From assembly GCA_013044075.1 (NCBI GenBank), contig JABEVG010000040.1, positions 1-37,831 of the forward strand: a DNA stretch of 37,831 nucleotides, given 5' to 3'. How positions within the stretch are numbered: position 1 is the stretch's first letter; each line of letters starts with the position of its first letter. This document shows, in pieces, positions 25,702 to 34,354 of the stretch. The notes beneath the pieces are model-generated. The model searched no databases. It worked only from the letters and a program-made list of their open reading frames with translations, and had not been told where the DNA came from. Position numbers and translations under genes: made by a program. Source of the DNA: Gallionella sp. Lineage in GTDB: Bacteria > Pseudomonadota > Gammaproteobacteria > Burkholderiales > Gallionellaceae.

Positions 25702-27708
25702 TTACCAACCCAGGGTCAACTTGACATAAGTTCGCTGGTTGAACACATTCGTGCCGACATAGCCGGAGTAATTGTCGTTGAACAGATTCTGCACCACCCA
25801 CGCCACGTCGCCGCTCAATCCGGCGAAATTCCTGAACGCTTTCGCCACGCGCACATCCACTCGCTTGTACATGCTCTGGTAATCGGCCGGGCCGCGATCG
25901 AAGGATTGCAGCGCGCCCTGCTGGTAGTAGCCGGTGCTGAACGAATATCCATCGTCGAAAGATTGCATGTACAGCATGCTGATGGTGTTTAGCGGGGTAC
26001 CACCGGCCAGCAGATCGCCGCTTCCCGGCATCAGCGCGTTGGCATTGCTGCGGGCGAACTCATGGGCATAGTTCAGCGTAACTTGCGCAGCGGCACTGAA
26101 GCTGTGTTTAAGCGTCGTTTCCACCCCGTCGTACTGGCCAGACAATCCGTTCCTAAAACCGACATTGGTCGGATAGATCGTATTGTCGAACTGGTCGTTG
26201 AACACCCGCACATCGACCGTTGTCGCCCATTCGTCGATCTCCGTCAGGTAACCGATCTCGCGCGAGAACATACGTTCCGGGGTCAGGTTCAACGAGGTGT
26301 TGCCCACCACAAAGCGGTCGCCCACCTGGAAATTGATGGCGTTGGCCGCGCTGCCATAGTCTTCCACCAGAGAGGGCGTGCGATAGGCCACCGACCCGCC
26401 GATACGGAAAGTCTGTTTGGGCGTGACGTGATAATTCAGCGAGGCGCGCGGCGAAAGTTTTTTTCCGCCCAGGCCGTCGTTCTCGAACATCGCACCGAGG
26501 TTGCCGATCAGACTGGGAGCAAAACGCCATTCGTCCTGGGCGAACACCCGTACCGACTGGACGTTCAATTGATTGTTCAAAGTACTGGGGACGAGCGCGG
26601 AAATATAAACATTATCGGCGGCTTGTTCGTCGTTGATGCCCGCGCCGTAGACCAGGCGATTGGTGTCCGATAGCGACACGGTATGTTGCACCTCGAACGC
26701 GGTGCGTTCGCCGCTGGTCGATTTGTTCACGATCGCATTCCCGAATTGCGGCACGACATAGTTTTCCTGATAAGCATTGCGCGTGTGCGAGAAACTCACT
26801 TTAAGTTCGGACGTGTCTTCCAGCAGGTGCAGCCAGGTGAGCTGTTGGAAGCTGTCGTTGCTGATCAAGTCATGAAACGGGTTCGTACCGCCGTGACTGT
26901 CTATGAATCCCACACCCTGCACGTCGTGCGTGCCGCCCAGTTGCACGTCGAAGTTATTGCGGCTGTTGGCATAGTAAGTCGCCCGATAATTTGCCAGACG
27001 CGCCTGGTTGCTGTCGTTGCTGTTGTTCAGATTCGAACCAAACGGGCTGGGCAAATACGTCGCGGTGCGGTTGTCAAAACCGTTGTCGGCGACTTTGGCC
27101 ACGGTCATCCGGTAATCGAAGTTATCGCCGTGTCTGCCAAACTGTCCGGTCACATCGTTGATGCCTTTGTTGCCATTCGTCCACGACACCCTCGTGCCAT
27201 TCAACGCACCGGCATCTTTGGTGATGATGCTGATGACACCCTGCACCGAGTTCGCGCCGTAAGAAGCGGCTGCCGGACCGCGTATCACCTCGATGCGTTC
27301 GATGTCGTCTATCGTGATTGGCAGGCTGGCCCAATCCACCGTGCTGGTGGGCGGCATATAGACGCTGCGCCCGTCTATCATCACCTGCATGGAACGGGCG
27401 TATTGGTCGGTAGAACCGTGATAGGCGACGATGGGCTGCGAGCCTTTGTAATAACTCACATACATGCCGGGCACCAGACTGAACACATCGGCGATATTGC
27501 GGAACCCCGATGCCTCTATCATCTTGCGGTCTATGACCGTCATCGCATTCGGTGCTTCGGACAAAGGTTGGGATAAACGCGACGCACTGAGCACGACCGG
27601 GAAATCCTGAAGATAATCTTGCTCGCTCGCCACCTCATCCGCATAGGCAGATCGCACAGCCAGACAAACAGCGGCCGCCACGCGCCGCAGATATTTTGGA
27701 ACACTCAT
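25702..27708 (-). CDS. TonB-dependent outer-membrane receptor
   Basis: The 668-residue protein has a signal peptide (cut near AYADE), a plug domain (about 38-165: PNAMTVIDRKMIEASG, MQVMIDGRSVYMPP, IERIEVIRGPAAASYGANSVQGVISIITK) and a 22-strand-type barrel ending in YVKLTLGW, the usual aromatic C-terminus. Such receptors import siderophores, cobalamin or other large ligands using TonB energy. The ligand is not evident, and no cobalamin riboswitch or obvious Fur box is seen upstream. It is a single gene, convergent with the cNMP/CBS/NTase gene (31 bp apart), and divides that gene from the symporter genes. Confidence 0.93.
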   Translation of the reverse strand: MSVPKYLRRVAAAVCLAVRSAYADEVASEQDYLQDFPVVLSASRLSQPLSEAPNAMTVIDRKMIEASGFRNIADVFSLVPGMYVSYYKGSQPIVAYHGSTDQYARSMQVMIDGRSVYMPPTSTVDWASLPITIDDIERIEVIRGPAAASYGANSVQGVISIITKDAGALNGTRVSWTNGNKGINDVTGQFGRHGDNFDYRMTVAKVADNGFDNRTATYLPSPFGSNLNNSNDSNQARLANYRATYYANSRNNFDVQLGGTHDVQGVGFIDSHGGTNPFHDLISNDSFQQLTWLHLLEDTSELKVSFSHTRNAYQENYVVPQFGNAIVNKSTSGERTAFEVQHTVSLSDTNRLVYGAGINDEQAADNVYISALVPSTLNNQLNVQSVRVFAQDEWRFAPSLIGNLGAMFENDGLGGKKLSPRASLNYHVTPKQTFRIGGSVAYRTPSLVEDYGSAANAINFQVGDRFVVGNTSLNLTPERMFSREIGYLTEIDEWATTVDVRVFNDQFDNTIYPTNVGFRNGLSGQYDGVETTLKHSFSAAAQVTLNYAHEFARSNANALMPGSGDLLAGGTPLNTISMLYMQSFDDGYSFSTGYYQQGALQSFDRGPADYQSMYKRVDVRVAKAFRNFAGLSGDVAWVVQNLFNDNYSGYVGTNVFNQRTYVKLTLGW

Positions 27709-28177
27709 GCAATACGCCCCCGACCTGCTTTGATTTTTTCGCGATAGTACAGGATGTCCACAATAAATTTAAGGCAACCTCAAGCGACCCGCACGAGCGG
27801 CTGGCAGTACGATCGCGTTTCAAAGCACAGGAAAATTAACATTGAAACGATGATTGAAACAAACCCTGCCGGTCAAGATCAGTTTGCAGGGAAGGTCTTT
27901 TTCACGCTGGCCTAGACGCGCCCGACTACAACAGCCCTGGCCCGCCCATTGAGCGGCTCAACGGCATGATAATTGCTCGACTGCCGGTGCAGCTTAAGCG
28001 CAACGACAGGCGTTCCGCAAACCTGATCCGAACCAGTCCGCGCTGTGGTACGTGTAACAATTTGGCAAGATTGCGCGGCCAGTCAATATCTCTTACGCTG
28101 CACCGCGTTGTGTCCTAAAAATATCCGTCAGGCATATCGGTCGCCTGTTTTGTCAACCTTAACTATCGGGAGAAAAA
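27709..28177. other. 469-bp divergent intergenic region
   Basis: This separates the TonB receptor (minus) from the symporter genes (plus). I see a CCCTGC/GCAGGG inverted repeat (27864-27869, 27886-27891; 16-base loop) and the promoter candidate at 28062-28090, but no gene, known riboswitch or insertion sequence. Confidence 0.5.
28062..28090 (+). promoter_or_regulatory. Candidate promoter of the DUF4212/symporter operon
   Basis: TTGGCA (28062-28067), a 17-bp spacer and AATATC (28085-28090). The -35 is good (5 of 6), the -10 weak (3 of 6). It would give a leader of about 80 nt. Confidence 0.3.
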
Positions 28178-28498
28178 ATGTCACAGCCAAGTATGAATTG
28201 GACCGCGATTGATGCGGATCCGCGCTTTCAAGCCTTGCATCGGAAAAAGACTTTGTTTTTGTGGGGTCTGATGATTTTCTCTACCGTTTACTATTTCCTG
28301 CTGCCAATCGGTGCGGCCTACTTCCAAGACTTGTTCAAAGTCAAAGTCTGGGGGGTGGTGAATGTCGGCATCCTGTTTGCCCTGTCAGAGTTCATCGTGG
28401 CCTGGACCATCGCTTTCGTCTACTCGAAAAAGGCCAATGCTGAATTCGATTCCATGGCGCAAGAAATCATCAACGACGCACACAAGATGGGAGCCTGA
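28178..28498 (+). CDS. DUF4212 small subunit of a sodium:solute symporter (VC_2704-like)
   Basis: The 106-residue protein has two membrane helices (LFLWGLMIFSTVYYFLLPIGAAYF and VNVGILFALSEFIVAWTIAFVY) and an amphipathic C-terminal tail. This matches the DUF4212 family, found next to large symporters of the VC_2705 group and thought to be an accessory subunit. GGGAG precedes the ATG at 28178. Its stop is 1 bp before the symporter ATG (TGAGATG), so the two are translationally coupled. Confidence 0.92.
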   Translation: MSQPSMNWTAIDADPRFQALHRKKTLFLWGLMIFSTVYYFLLPIGAAYFQDLFKVKVWGVVNVGILFALSEFIVAWTIAFVYSKKANAEFDSMAQEIINDAHKMGA

Positions 28499-28499
28499 G

Positions 28500-30542
28500 A
28501 TGACAAAATCCTATAGAAATTTCGCCCTGTTCGCGATCGCTCTGCTGGCTTGCACTTCCGCTTATGCGGCGGGCGGCGCAGTGGCCGATGAATTCAAATG
28601 GATGACTTTCGCGGTATTCGGCGTGATCATCGCCATCACCATGGGCATCACGGTATGGGCCTCGAAGACCACCCACAGCACTTCGGAATTTTATGCGGCG
28701 GGGCGTTCGGTGAGCGGCATCCAGAACGGTTGGGCAATCGCGGGTGACTATCTATCCGCCGCCTCATTCCTCGGCATCGCCGGCCTGATCTCGCTGTATG
28801 GCTACGATGGCTTCATGTATTCGGTGGGCTGGCTGGTGGCGTACATCACAGTGCTGCTGGTCATCGCCGAGCCTTGCCGCAACATCGGCAAATACACCAT
28901 GGGCGACATCCTGGCTTTCCGTAACGACCCCAAGAAAACCAAGACCGTGGCCGCGCTTTCCACCATCACGGTCTCTACCTTCTATCTGACCGCGCAAATG
29001 GTCGGCGGAGGCGTACTGATCAAAACCCTGATCGGCATCGACTACGAAATCTCCGTGATAGGCGTGGGCATCTTGATGCTGACCTATGTGGTGTTCGGCG
29101 GGATGAAAGCCACCACCTGGGTACAGATCACCAAGGCGGTATTGCTGGTGATCGCATCCATCATTCTGGTGATCCTGGTCTGGTCGCCTTATGGCTTCAG
29201 CTTGCCGGCTTATTTGCAGGCGGTCGTGGGCGATAGCAAAGTGCAAGGTCAAGTGGCGAAGTTGCTGGGCAGTGCCGCCGCAACCATGACCCCCGAAGAA
29301 CTCGGTCAACGTTTTCTTGAGCCCGGCCTGTTCCTGAAGAACCCCATCGATCAAATCTCCCTGGGGATGGCATTGGTGCTCGGCACCGCCGGCATGCCGC
29401 ACATCCTGATGCGCTTCTTCACCGTACCGACCGCACAGGCCGCACGCACTTCGGTCATCTGGGCGATGGGCATCATCGGCGGTTTCTACGTGCTGACCTT
29501 GTTCCTGGGTACGGGTGCGGCGATGCTGGTGGGTCCTGCAAAGATCGCCACGGTTGACGCGGGCGGGAATATGGCCGGGCCGCTGCTTGCCCAATACCTG
29601 GGTGGCGGAGCGGACTCCATGCTGGGTAACTTCTTCCTCGCATTTGTGGCGGCGGTTGCATTCGCCACCATCGTCGCGGTCGTGGCGGGCTTGGTATTGG
29701 CTGCCGCCTCGGCAATGGCGCATGACATCTATGTCGGCGTCATTCGTGGCGACCGTGCCACACCCAGGGAGCAAGTGGTCGCGGCGCGCATCTCTTCCAT
29801 CATCGTCGGTGTGATCGCGATCACCGTCGGCATCCTGGCCAAGGGACAAAACGTGGCGCATCTGGTGGCACTTGCTTTCGCGGTGGCGGCATCTTCGAAC
29901 TTGCCTGCGGTGTTCCTGACGCTGTACTGGAAAAAATGCAACACCACCGGCATCATCATGGGCATGATCGTGGGCTCACTCACCGCCATCGGATTGGTGA
30001 TGATCTCGCCCAACATGACCTACCCCCAGGCAGTCACCAAAGCCGCCAACAAGGTATTGGACGGAGAACCGGCCATGCCAGCCAAAGATGCCGTTCCTGC
30101 ACAAGAGCGGAGTAGCTTCTTGTGTGAACTGTTTGCGCTGAATGGTTGCAAGCTGGCCGCACCGGCGAAACCTGCCGAGCCGGCAAAAGAAGCCAAACCC
30201 GGCACCCGTGAAAAACTGGTGATGCTAAAAGCAAAGCTGGATGCCGCAACCGACGAAGCCGACAAAAAGAAAGTTCAGGAAGAAATCGGCAAAGTGCAAA
30301 AGGTGCAGGACAAGGCCGAGGCGGACCTGAAGAAAATGGATGGTCAAACCACCAGCCTCATGGGCTTGGACAAACCCTTCTTCCTGCTCAAAAACCCCGG
30401 CCTGCTGTCTATCCCGCTGGGCTTCCTGATGGTGATACTGGGTTCCTTGTTCACGCGTGACAAACGTGCCGAAACCATGTGGGACGAGCTTTACGTGCGC
30501 CAAAATACCGGCATCAACGCGGAAGCCGCAACCGCGCACTGA
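28500..30542 (+). CDS. Sodium:solute symporter, VC_2705/ActP-like
   Basis: From ATG 28500 the product is 680 residues: a signal-like N-terminus (ACTSAYAAGG), then the sodium:solute symporter core with about 13 helices. Segments include TSEFYAAGRSVSGIQNGWAIAGDYLSAASFLGIAGL and GMPHILMRFFTVPTAQAARTS, diagnostic of the acetate-permease-like branch. It probably carries a monocarboxylate such as acetate with Na+ at the inner membrane; the substrate is inferred. Unusually, a hydrophilic Ala/Lys/Glu-rich insert of about 120 residues (about 505-625), with coiled-coil character, lies between the last two hydrophobic segments. An earlier open start exists inside the DUF4212 gene but is in the wrong frame for that gene and lacks family sequence. 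A strong terminator follows at 30567. Confidence 0.93.
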   Translation: MTKSYRNFALFAIALLACTSAYAAGGAVADEFKWMTFAVFGVIIAITMGITVWASKTTHSTSEFYAAGRSVSGIQNGWAIAGDYLSAASFLGIAGLISLYGYDGFMYSVGWLVAYITVLLVIAEPCRNIGKYTMGDILAFRNDPKKTKTVAALSTITVSTFYLTAQMVGGGVLIKTLIGIDYEISVIGVGILMLTYVVFGGMKATTWVQITKAVLLVIASIILVILVWSPYGFSLPAYLQAVVGDSKVQGQVAKLLGSAAATMTPEELGQRFLEPGLFLKNPIDQISLGMALVLGTAGMPHILMRFFTVPTAQAARTSVIWAMGIIGGFYVLTLFLGTGAAMLVGPAKIATVDAGGNMAGPLLAQYLGGGADSMLGNFFLAFVAAVAFATIVAVVAGLVLAAASAMAHDIYVGVIRGDRATPREQVVAARISSIIVGVIAITVGILAKGQNVAHLVALAFAVAASSNLPAVFLTLYWKKCNTTGIIMGMIVGSLTAIGLVMISPNMTYPQAVTKAANKVLDGEPAMPAKDAVPAQERSSFLCELFALNGCKLAAPAKPAEPAKEAKPGTREKLVMLKAKLDAATDEADKKKVQEEIGKVQKVQDKAEADLKKMDGQTTSLMGLDKPFFLLKNPGLLSIPLGFLMVILGSLFTRDKRAETMWDELYVRQNTGINAEAATAH

Positions 30543-30566
30543 ACATAAAAATTCGTTTTTAACTCG

Positions 30567-30597
30567 GCTCTCCTGGGAAACCCGGAGAGCTTTTTTT
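30567..30597 (+). terminator. Rho-independent terminator after the symporter
   Basis: GCTCTCC (30567-30573) pairs with GGAGAGC (30584-30590), with an inner GGG/CCC extension, followed by seven T. It closes the DUF4212/symporter operon 24 bp after the stop. Confidence 0.92.
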
Positions 30598-30667
30598 CGT
30601 TTGGGCCTTGCCCAAACAACCGCCTTGTTATCCAATCCGGCTAATCACTCCCCCAAAGGCATGCGCG

Positions 30668-31369
30668 ATGAATTGGTTGGAAAGATTGCGTGGTCGCAAA
30701 CTCAAACTCTCGGATCGGCAGTCAGCCCGGCTCAAAGCGTGGCGTGACCTGCCCCGGCCAGGAACGCCAATCAGGCTGGACAACGCACGCATGGTCGTTA
30801 TGGATGTGGAAACCACCGGACTCAATCTGACCCAAGACAAACTGATTGCCATCGGTGCCGTCGCTATCGTCAACGGCAAGATCGCCTTGGAAGACAGCTT
30901 TGAGCTGGTACTGCAACAAGCCAGCAGCAGCAGCAAGAAAAACATCCTGATACACGGCATCAGCGGTCAGGCTCAAACGGAGGGACGCGCTCCCGCGGAA
31001 GGGTTGTTGGCTTTTCTCGAGTATCTGCAAAACGACCCGCTGATTGCTTTTCACGTCACGTTTGATGAAACCATGTTGTGTCGCGCCATGCGACAGCATC
31101 TCGGCTTTGTGTTCAAACACGAGTGGCTCGACCTCGCCTATGTCACCCCGGGGCTCTACCCTCAACTAGCGTCGACATTCCGCGCACTGGACGACTGGCT
31201 GGAGCATTTCCACATTCGGAACTACGCCAGACACAATGCCCTGGCTGACGCGCTCAGCACCGCGCAATTATTCATGGTCGTCAGCCAGACCGCGCGATGC
31301 AAGGATATCGTCGACTATCCAAGCCTGCGTCGTGTCGAGCAGGCGCAGCGTTGGCTGGATACGCACTGA
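30668..31369 (+). CDS. DEDDh 3'-5' exonuclease (DnaQ-like)
   Basis: From ATG 30668 (AAAGG about nine bases upstream) the product is 233 residues. All DEDDh residues are present: Asp46 and Glu48 (VVMDVETTGLN), Asp133 (FHVTFDETML), His189 and Asp194 (ARHNALADALSTAQLF). It belongs to the stand-alone relatives of the DNA polymerase III epsilon proofreading subunit, with a basic N-terminal extension of about 40 residues before the fold. It is short of the polymerase-binding C-terminus of true DnaQ, so it is probably a separate nuclease; its substrate is unknown. It is downstream of the symporter's terminator and so may use its own promoter. Confidence 0.92.
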   Translation: MNWLERLRGRKLKLSDRQSARLKAWRDLPRPGTPIRLDNARMVVMDVETTGLNLTQDKLIAIGAVAIVNGKIALEDSFELVLQQASSSSKKNILIHGISGQAQTEGRAPAEGLLAFLEYLQNDPLIAFHVTFDETMLCRAMRQHLGFVFKHEWLDLAYVTPGLYPQLASTFRALDDWLEHFHIRNYARHNALADALSTAQLFMVVSQTARCKDIVDYPSLRRVEQAQRWLDTH

Positions 31370-31421
31370 AAATCCTTCCCGCTACCCGTAAAGTATTTCC
31401 GGTGTCTTCCGCTCACCGCGC

Positions 31422-31450
31422 TCGACTTTGTCACCCTAACTGGCTAGAAT
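31422..31450 (+). promoter_or_regulatory. Promoter candidate of the heavy-metal efflux operon
   Basis: TCGACT (31422-31427), 17 bp, TAGAAT (31445-31450); 4 and 5 of 6 consensus matches. The spacer is normal length, not the 19-20 bp of MerR-type metal-regulated promoters, so no MerR-family control is implied. It leaves a leader of about 98 nt. Confidence 0.5.
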
Positions 31451-31554
31451 CGCGCGCCGATTCTGCCGGATGCCGGCCAGGTCGCATCCTTTAGTTTCCC
31501 CTTACGGTGTATCTAACCGCTTGATCTAAGCGAATTGAAATTGAGGCTACTGTA

Positions 31555-33180
31555 GTGATCGCCGTCCCCAAAAAATCGCTTACATTTTCGTGTGTCATCG
31601 CCGCGATTGTCTTCTCCGGCTGCGCCGTCGGACCGGATTTCAAACGACCTGCCGCACCTGCGGCAAGCAGCTACTCGCCGCAGCCCATGCCCGACACGAC
31701 CACGTCGGCAGCCGTACAGGTCGGCGAGGCGCAGCACTTCGATCCGCAAGCGGACATTCCGTTCGACTGGTGGACATTGTTCCAGTCACCACAGCTCAAC
31801 TCGCTGATCCAGCGTGCGTTCAAAGCCAACCCCAGCATTGAATCCGCGCAAGCCGCGTTGCGTCAGGCACAGGAATCCGTGATCGCCCAACAGGGATTTT
31901 TCTATCCCACGGTCGCCGCAAGTTACTCGCCATCGCGTACCAAGCTGGCGGGCAACATGGGCGGCAACTCGCCCGGCGTACAGGGAAATGGCACGATCAT
32001 CCAGACTTACTCCAACCCCGCCGGCCCTGTGTTCAACGGGCCGGCCTATTACAACTTCCATGTGGCGCAATTGACGGTGGGCTATGTGCCGGACGTGTTC
32101 GGCCTGAACCGCAGACAAGTTGAATCCGCCGAGACCCAGGTCGCCACCCAGAAACTGCAACTGGAAGCAACCTATATCACGCTGGCCGCCAATGTGGTCG
32201 CCGCCGCCATACAGGAAGCATCAGTACGCGCGCAGATCGCGGCGTTGGAACGCATCGTTGCCATCAATCAGGAATCACTGGGCGTACTGCACAACCAATT
32301 CAAGCTCGGTTATGTGTCCGGCATGGAAGTCGCCGCGCAGGAGTTATCGCTGGCATCGGCAGAGCAGGCACTGATCCCGTTGCAGGAACAGCTGAAACAA
32401 ACGCGCAATCTGATCCGTGCCTTGGCGGGCAATCTGCCCAATGAAGATATCGCGGAAACCTTCGGTCTCGCCAGCCTGCATCTGCCGCAGGAACTGCCCT
32501 TGAGCCTGCCCTCCAGGATCGTCGAACAACGTCCCGATGTGCGCGCCGCCGAAGAACAGATGCATTACGCCAGCGCGCAAGCGGGGGTGGCGATTGCCAA
32601 TACCTTGCCGCAGTTCGCCATCGCGGCCGGCGTGGGCGGCATGGCCAGCACGCCGGACTGGATGTTCCGCACCGGCGGCGGATTCTTCAATCTCGCGGCC
32701 AGTGTGAGTCAGACGATCTTTGATGGCGGCACGCTGCATGCCCGGTCACGCGCCGCCGGACAGGCACTCATACAAGCCGGTGCGCAATACCGCAGCACCG
32801 TCATCACCGCCTTGCAGAACGTCGCGGATACGCTGGATGCCATACGGTCCGATGCCGATGCACTGAAGGCCGCCGCCAAAACGGCGCAAGCCGCGCAAAC
32901 CATGTTCGATCTGAGCCGCAAGCAATACCGGTTCGGCCAGATCGATTACCTGACACGACTGGTCGCCGAGCAGAATTACCAACTGGCATCGATCAATCTG
33001 GTACAGGCGCAAACCAACCGTCTCGGCGATACCGCCGCGCTGTATCAGGCACTGGGTGGCGGCTGGTGGAATCGACCCGACGATGCTGCAACCACCGCGA
33101 CACCCGATACCCGGTCGCATGAGACTGCTTCATCCGGCGTACCGCCGAACTCTTCGGCACATGGAGAACACGTTCAATGA
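31555..33180 (+). CDS. Heavy-metal RND efflux outer-membrane factor (NodT/CzcC-position)
   Basis: The 541-residue outer-membrane lipoprotein has its lipobox at Cys23 (AAIVFSGC), then CAVGPDFKRP. It carries the duplicated OMF repeats (NPSIESAQAALRQAQESV; LPSRIVEQRPDVRAAEEQM) and ends its core in AALYQALGGGWW; the last about 35 residues are low complexity. The start is a GTG at 31555 with GAGG eight bases upstream. Its stop overlaps the adaptor start as ATGA. It is paralogous to the OMF at 796-2310 but is the first gene of a different, metal-type operon. It belongs to the NodT/OprM-like branch rather than the classical CzcC family, although it occupies the same operon position. Confidence 0.93.
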   Translation: MIAVPKKSLTFSCVIAAIVFSGCAVGPDFKRPAAPAASSYSPQPMPDTTTSAAVQVGEAQHFDPQADIPFDWWTLFQSPQLNSLIQRAFKANPSIESAQAALRQAQESVIAQQGFFYPTVAASYSPSRTKLAGNMGGNSPGVQGNGTIIQTYSNPAGPVFNGPAYYNFHVAQLTVGYVPDVFGLNRRQVESAETQVATQKLQLEATYITLAANVVAAAIQEASVRAQIAALERIVAINQESLGVLHNQFKLGYVSGMEVAAQELSLASAEQALIPLQEQLKQTRNLIRALAGNLPNEDIAETFGLASLHLPQELPLSLPSRIVEQRPDVRAAEEQMHYASAQAGVAIANTLPQFAIAAGVGGMASTPDWMFRTGGGFFNLAASVSQTIFDGGTLHARSRAAGQALIQAGAQYRSTVITALQNVADTLDAIRSDADALKAAAKTAQAAQTMFDLSRKQYRFGQIDYLTRLVAEQNYQLASINLVQAQTNRLGDTAALYQALGGGWWNRPDDAATTATPDTRSHETASSGVPPNSSAHGEHVQ

Positions 33181-34337
33181 TCCAGATGAAAAAGAAACCC
33201 CTCGTGTCACTCATCGTTTTGCTGCTGGTCGCGGGAGGCAGCTACTTGGGCTGGCAGCGATTCCATCCCGCCCATCCCGCTAACGACAGCGCACAACCCG
33301 CACCCCGCAAGGCATCCGACACGCTGCATTTCGATTTGAATGCGCCGCAATTGACCTTCTTGCAGATCAAGCCCGCCGAGGCGTTTCCCGAGCCATTGGT
33401 CGAAGCGCTCAACGCGCGCATCGCATATGACGACAACCACACCGCACGGATCTTTTCGCCACTCGCCGGACGGGTGACCAAAATTTCTGCCGAGGCCGGG
33501 CAGCAGGTCAAAGCGGGGGATGTGCTGTTACAACTGGACTCGCCGGACTACGCCGCAGCCGCCTCGGATAATGCCAAAGCGGCAGCCGACCTGATGCGCA
33601 AGAAGCAGGCTTACGAGCGTGCCAGACAATTGTTCGACACCCAGGGCATCGCCCTCCGCGACCTCGAATCCGCCGAGGCCGACTGGCACCAGGCCGAGGC
33701 CGAGGCACTGCGCGCCAAGGCACACATGAAAAATCTGGCGAGCGCGGACAAGACCACAGATGGTCAATTCAACCTGCGCGCACCCATCGCCGGCATCATC
33801 AGCGAACGTCAGGTCAATGCCGGCAGCGAAGTCCGGCCCGACGCTGCCAATCCGCTGTTCGTCATCACCGATCCGCAACACTTGTGGGTGCTGATCGACT
33901 TGCCGGAACGCCAGCTCGACAAAGTCAAAGTCGGCCAGCCGGTGTTCGTCGAAGTCGATGCCTACCCCGATGAGATCTTTTATGGCCGCGTGACCGTGGT
34001 CGGTGCGACGCTGGATCCGCTCACGCGCCGTGTACAGGTGCGCTGCTATTTGAACAACCCGGAACACAAGCTCAAACCGGAAATGTATGCGCGTGTGACT
34101 CCCGATGTGGACAATGAAGCCCATCTGCCGCGCATCCCCAATTCCGCGCTGTTCACCCAGGGCGTGTCCAGCTATGTCTTCGTCGAACTGTCACCCGGCG
34201 TGCTGCAACGCCGCAAAGTTGAACTCGCTCTGCAAGGACATGAATACAGCTATGTGAAACAGGGGCTGAGTGCCGGGGAGCGCGTGGTTACAAGCGGGGC
34301 TTTGCTGCTTAATTCAGAGCTGTCCGGCGAAAACTAA
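33177..34337 (+). CDS. Heavy-metal RND efflux periplasmic adaptor (CzcB/CusB-like)
   Basis: The 386-residue membrane-fusion protein has an N-terminal anchor (about 8-24, LVSLIVLLLVAGGSYLGW) and a lipoyl half (FSPLAGRVTKISAEAGQQVKAGDVLLQLDSPDY). A helical hairpin follows (about 130-190), then the second lipoyl half (LRAPIAGIISERQVNAGSEV), a beta-barrel (LWVLIDLPERQLDKVKVGQPV) and a membrane-proximal domain. It joins the pump at 34355 to the outer-membrane factor encoded upstream, with which it overlaps by 4 bp. No His-rich or Met-rich metal-binding N-terminus is seen, so the ion is not predicted from this subunit. Confidence 0.94.
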   Translation: MIQMKKKPLVSLIVLLLVAGGSYLGWQRFHPAHPANDSAQPAPRKASDTLHFDLNAPQLTFLQIKPAEAFPEPLVEALNARIAYDDNHTARIFSPLAGRVTKISAEAGQQVKAGDVLLQLDSPDYAAAASDNAKAAADLMRKKQAYERARQLFDTQGIALRDLESAEADWHQAEAEALRAKAHMKNLASADKTTDGQFNLRAPIAGIISERQVNAGSEVRPDAANPLFVITDPQHLWVLIDLPERQLDKVKVGQPVFVEVDAYPDEIFYGRVTVVGATLDPLTRRVQVRCYLNNPEHKLKPEMYARVTPDVDNEAHLPRIPNSALFTQGVSSYVFVELSPGVLQRRKVELALQGHEYSYVKQGLSAGERVVTSGALLLNSELSGEN

Positions 34338-34354
34338 AAGGCCCAAGAAAAAGC

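Noticed and set aside
28062-28075. Sigma54 promoter (TTGGCAAGATTGC) before the DUF4212 gene
   Set aside because: The GG and GC elements are not ten bases apart as sigma54 requires; a sigma70 reading of the same -35 is more plausible.
27709-28177. Cobalamin riboswitch upstream of the TonB receptor
   Set aside because: I found no B12-box-like sequence on the minus strand and no multi-helix layout of that class.
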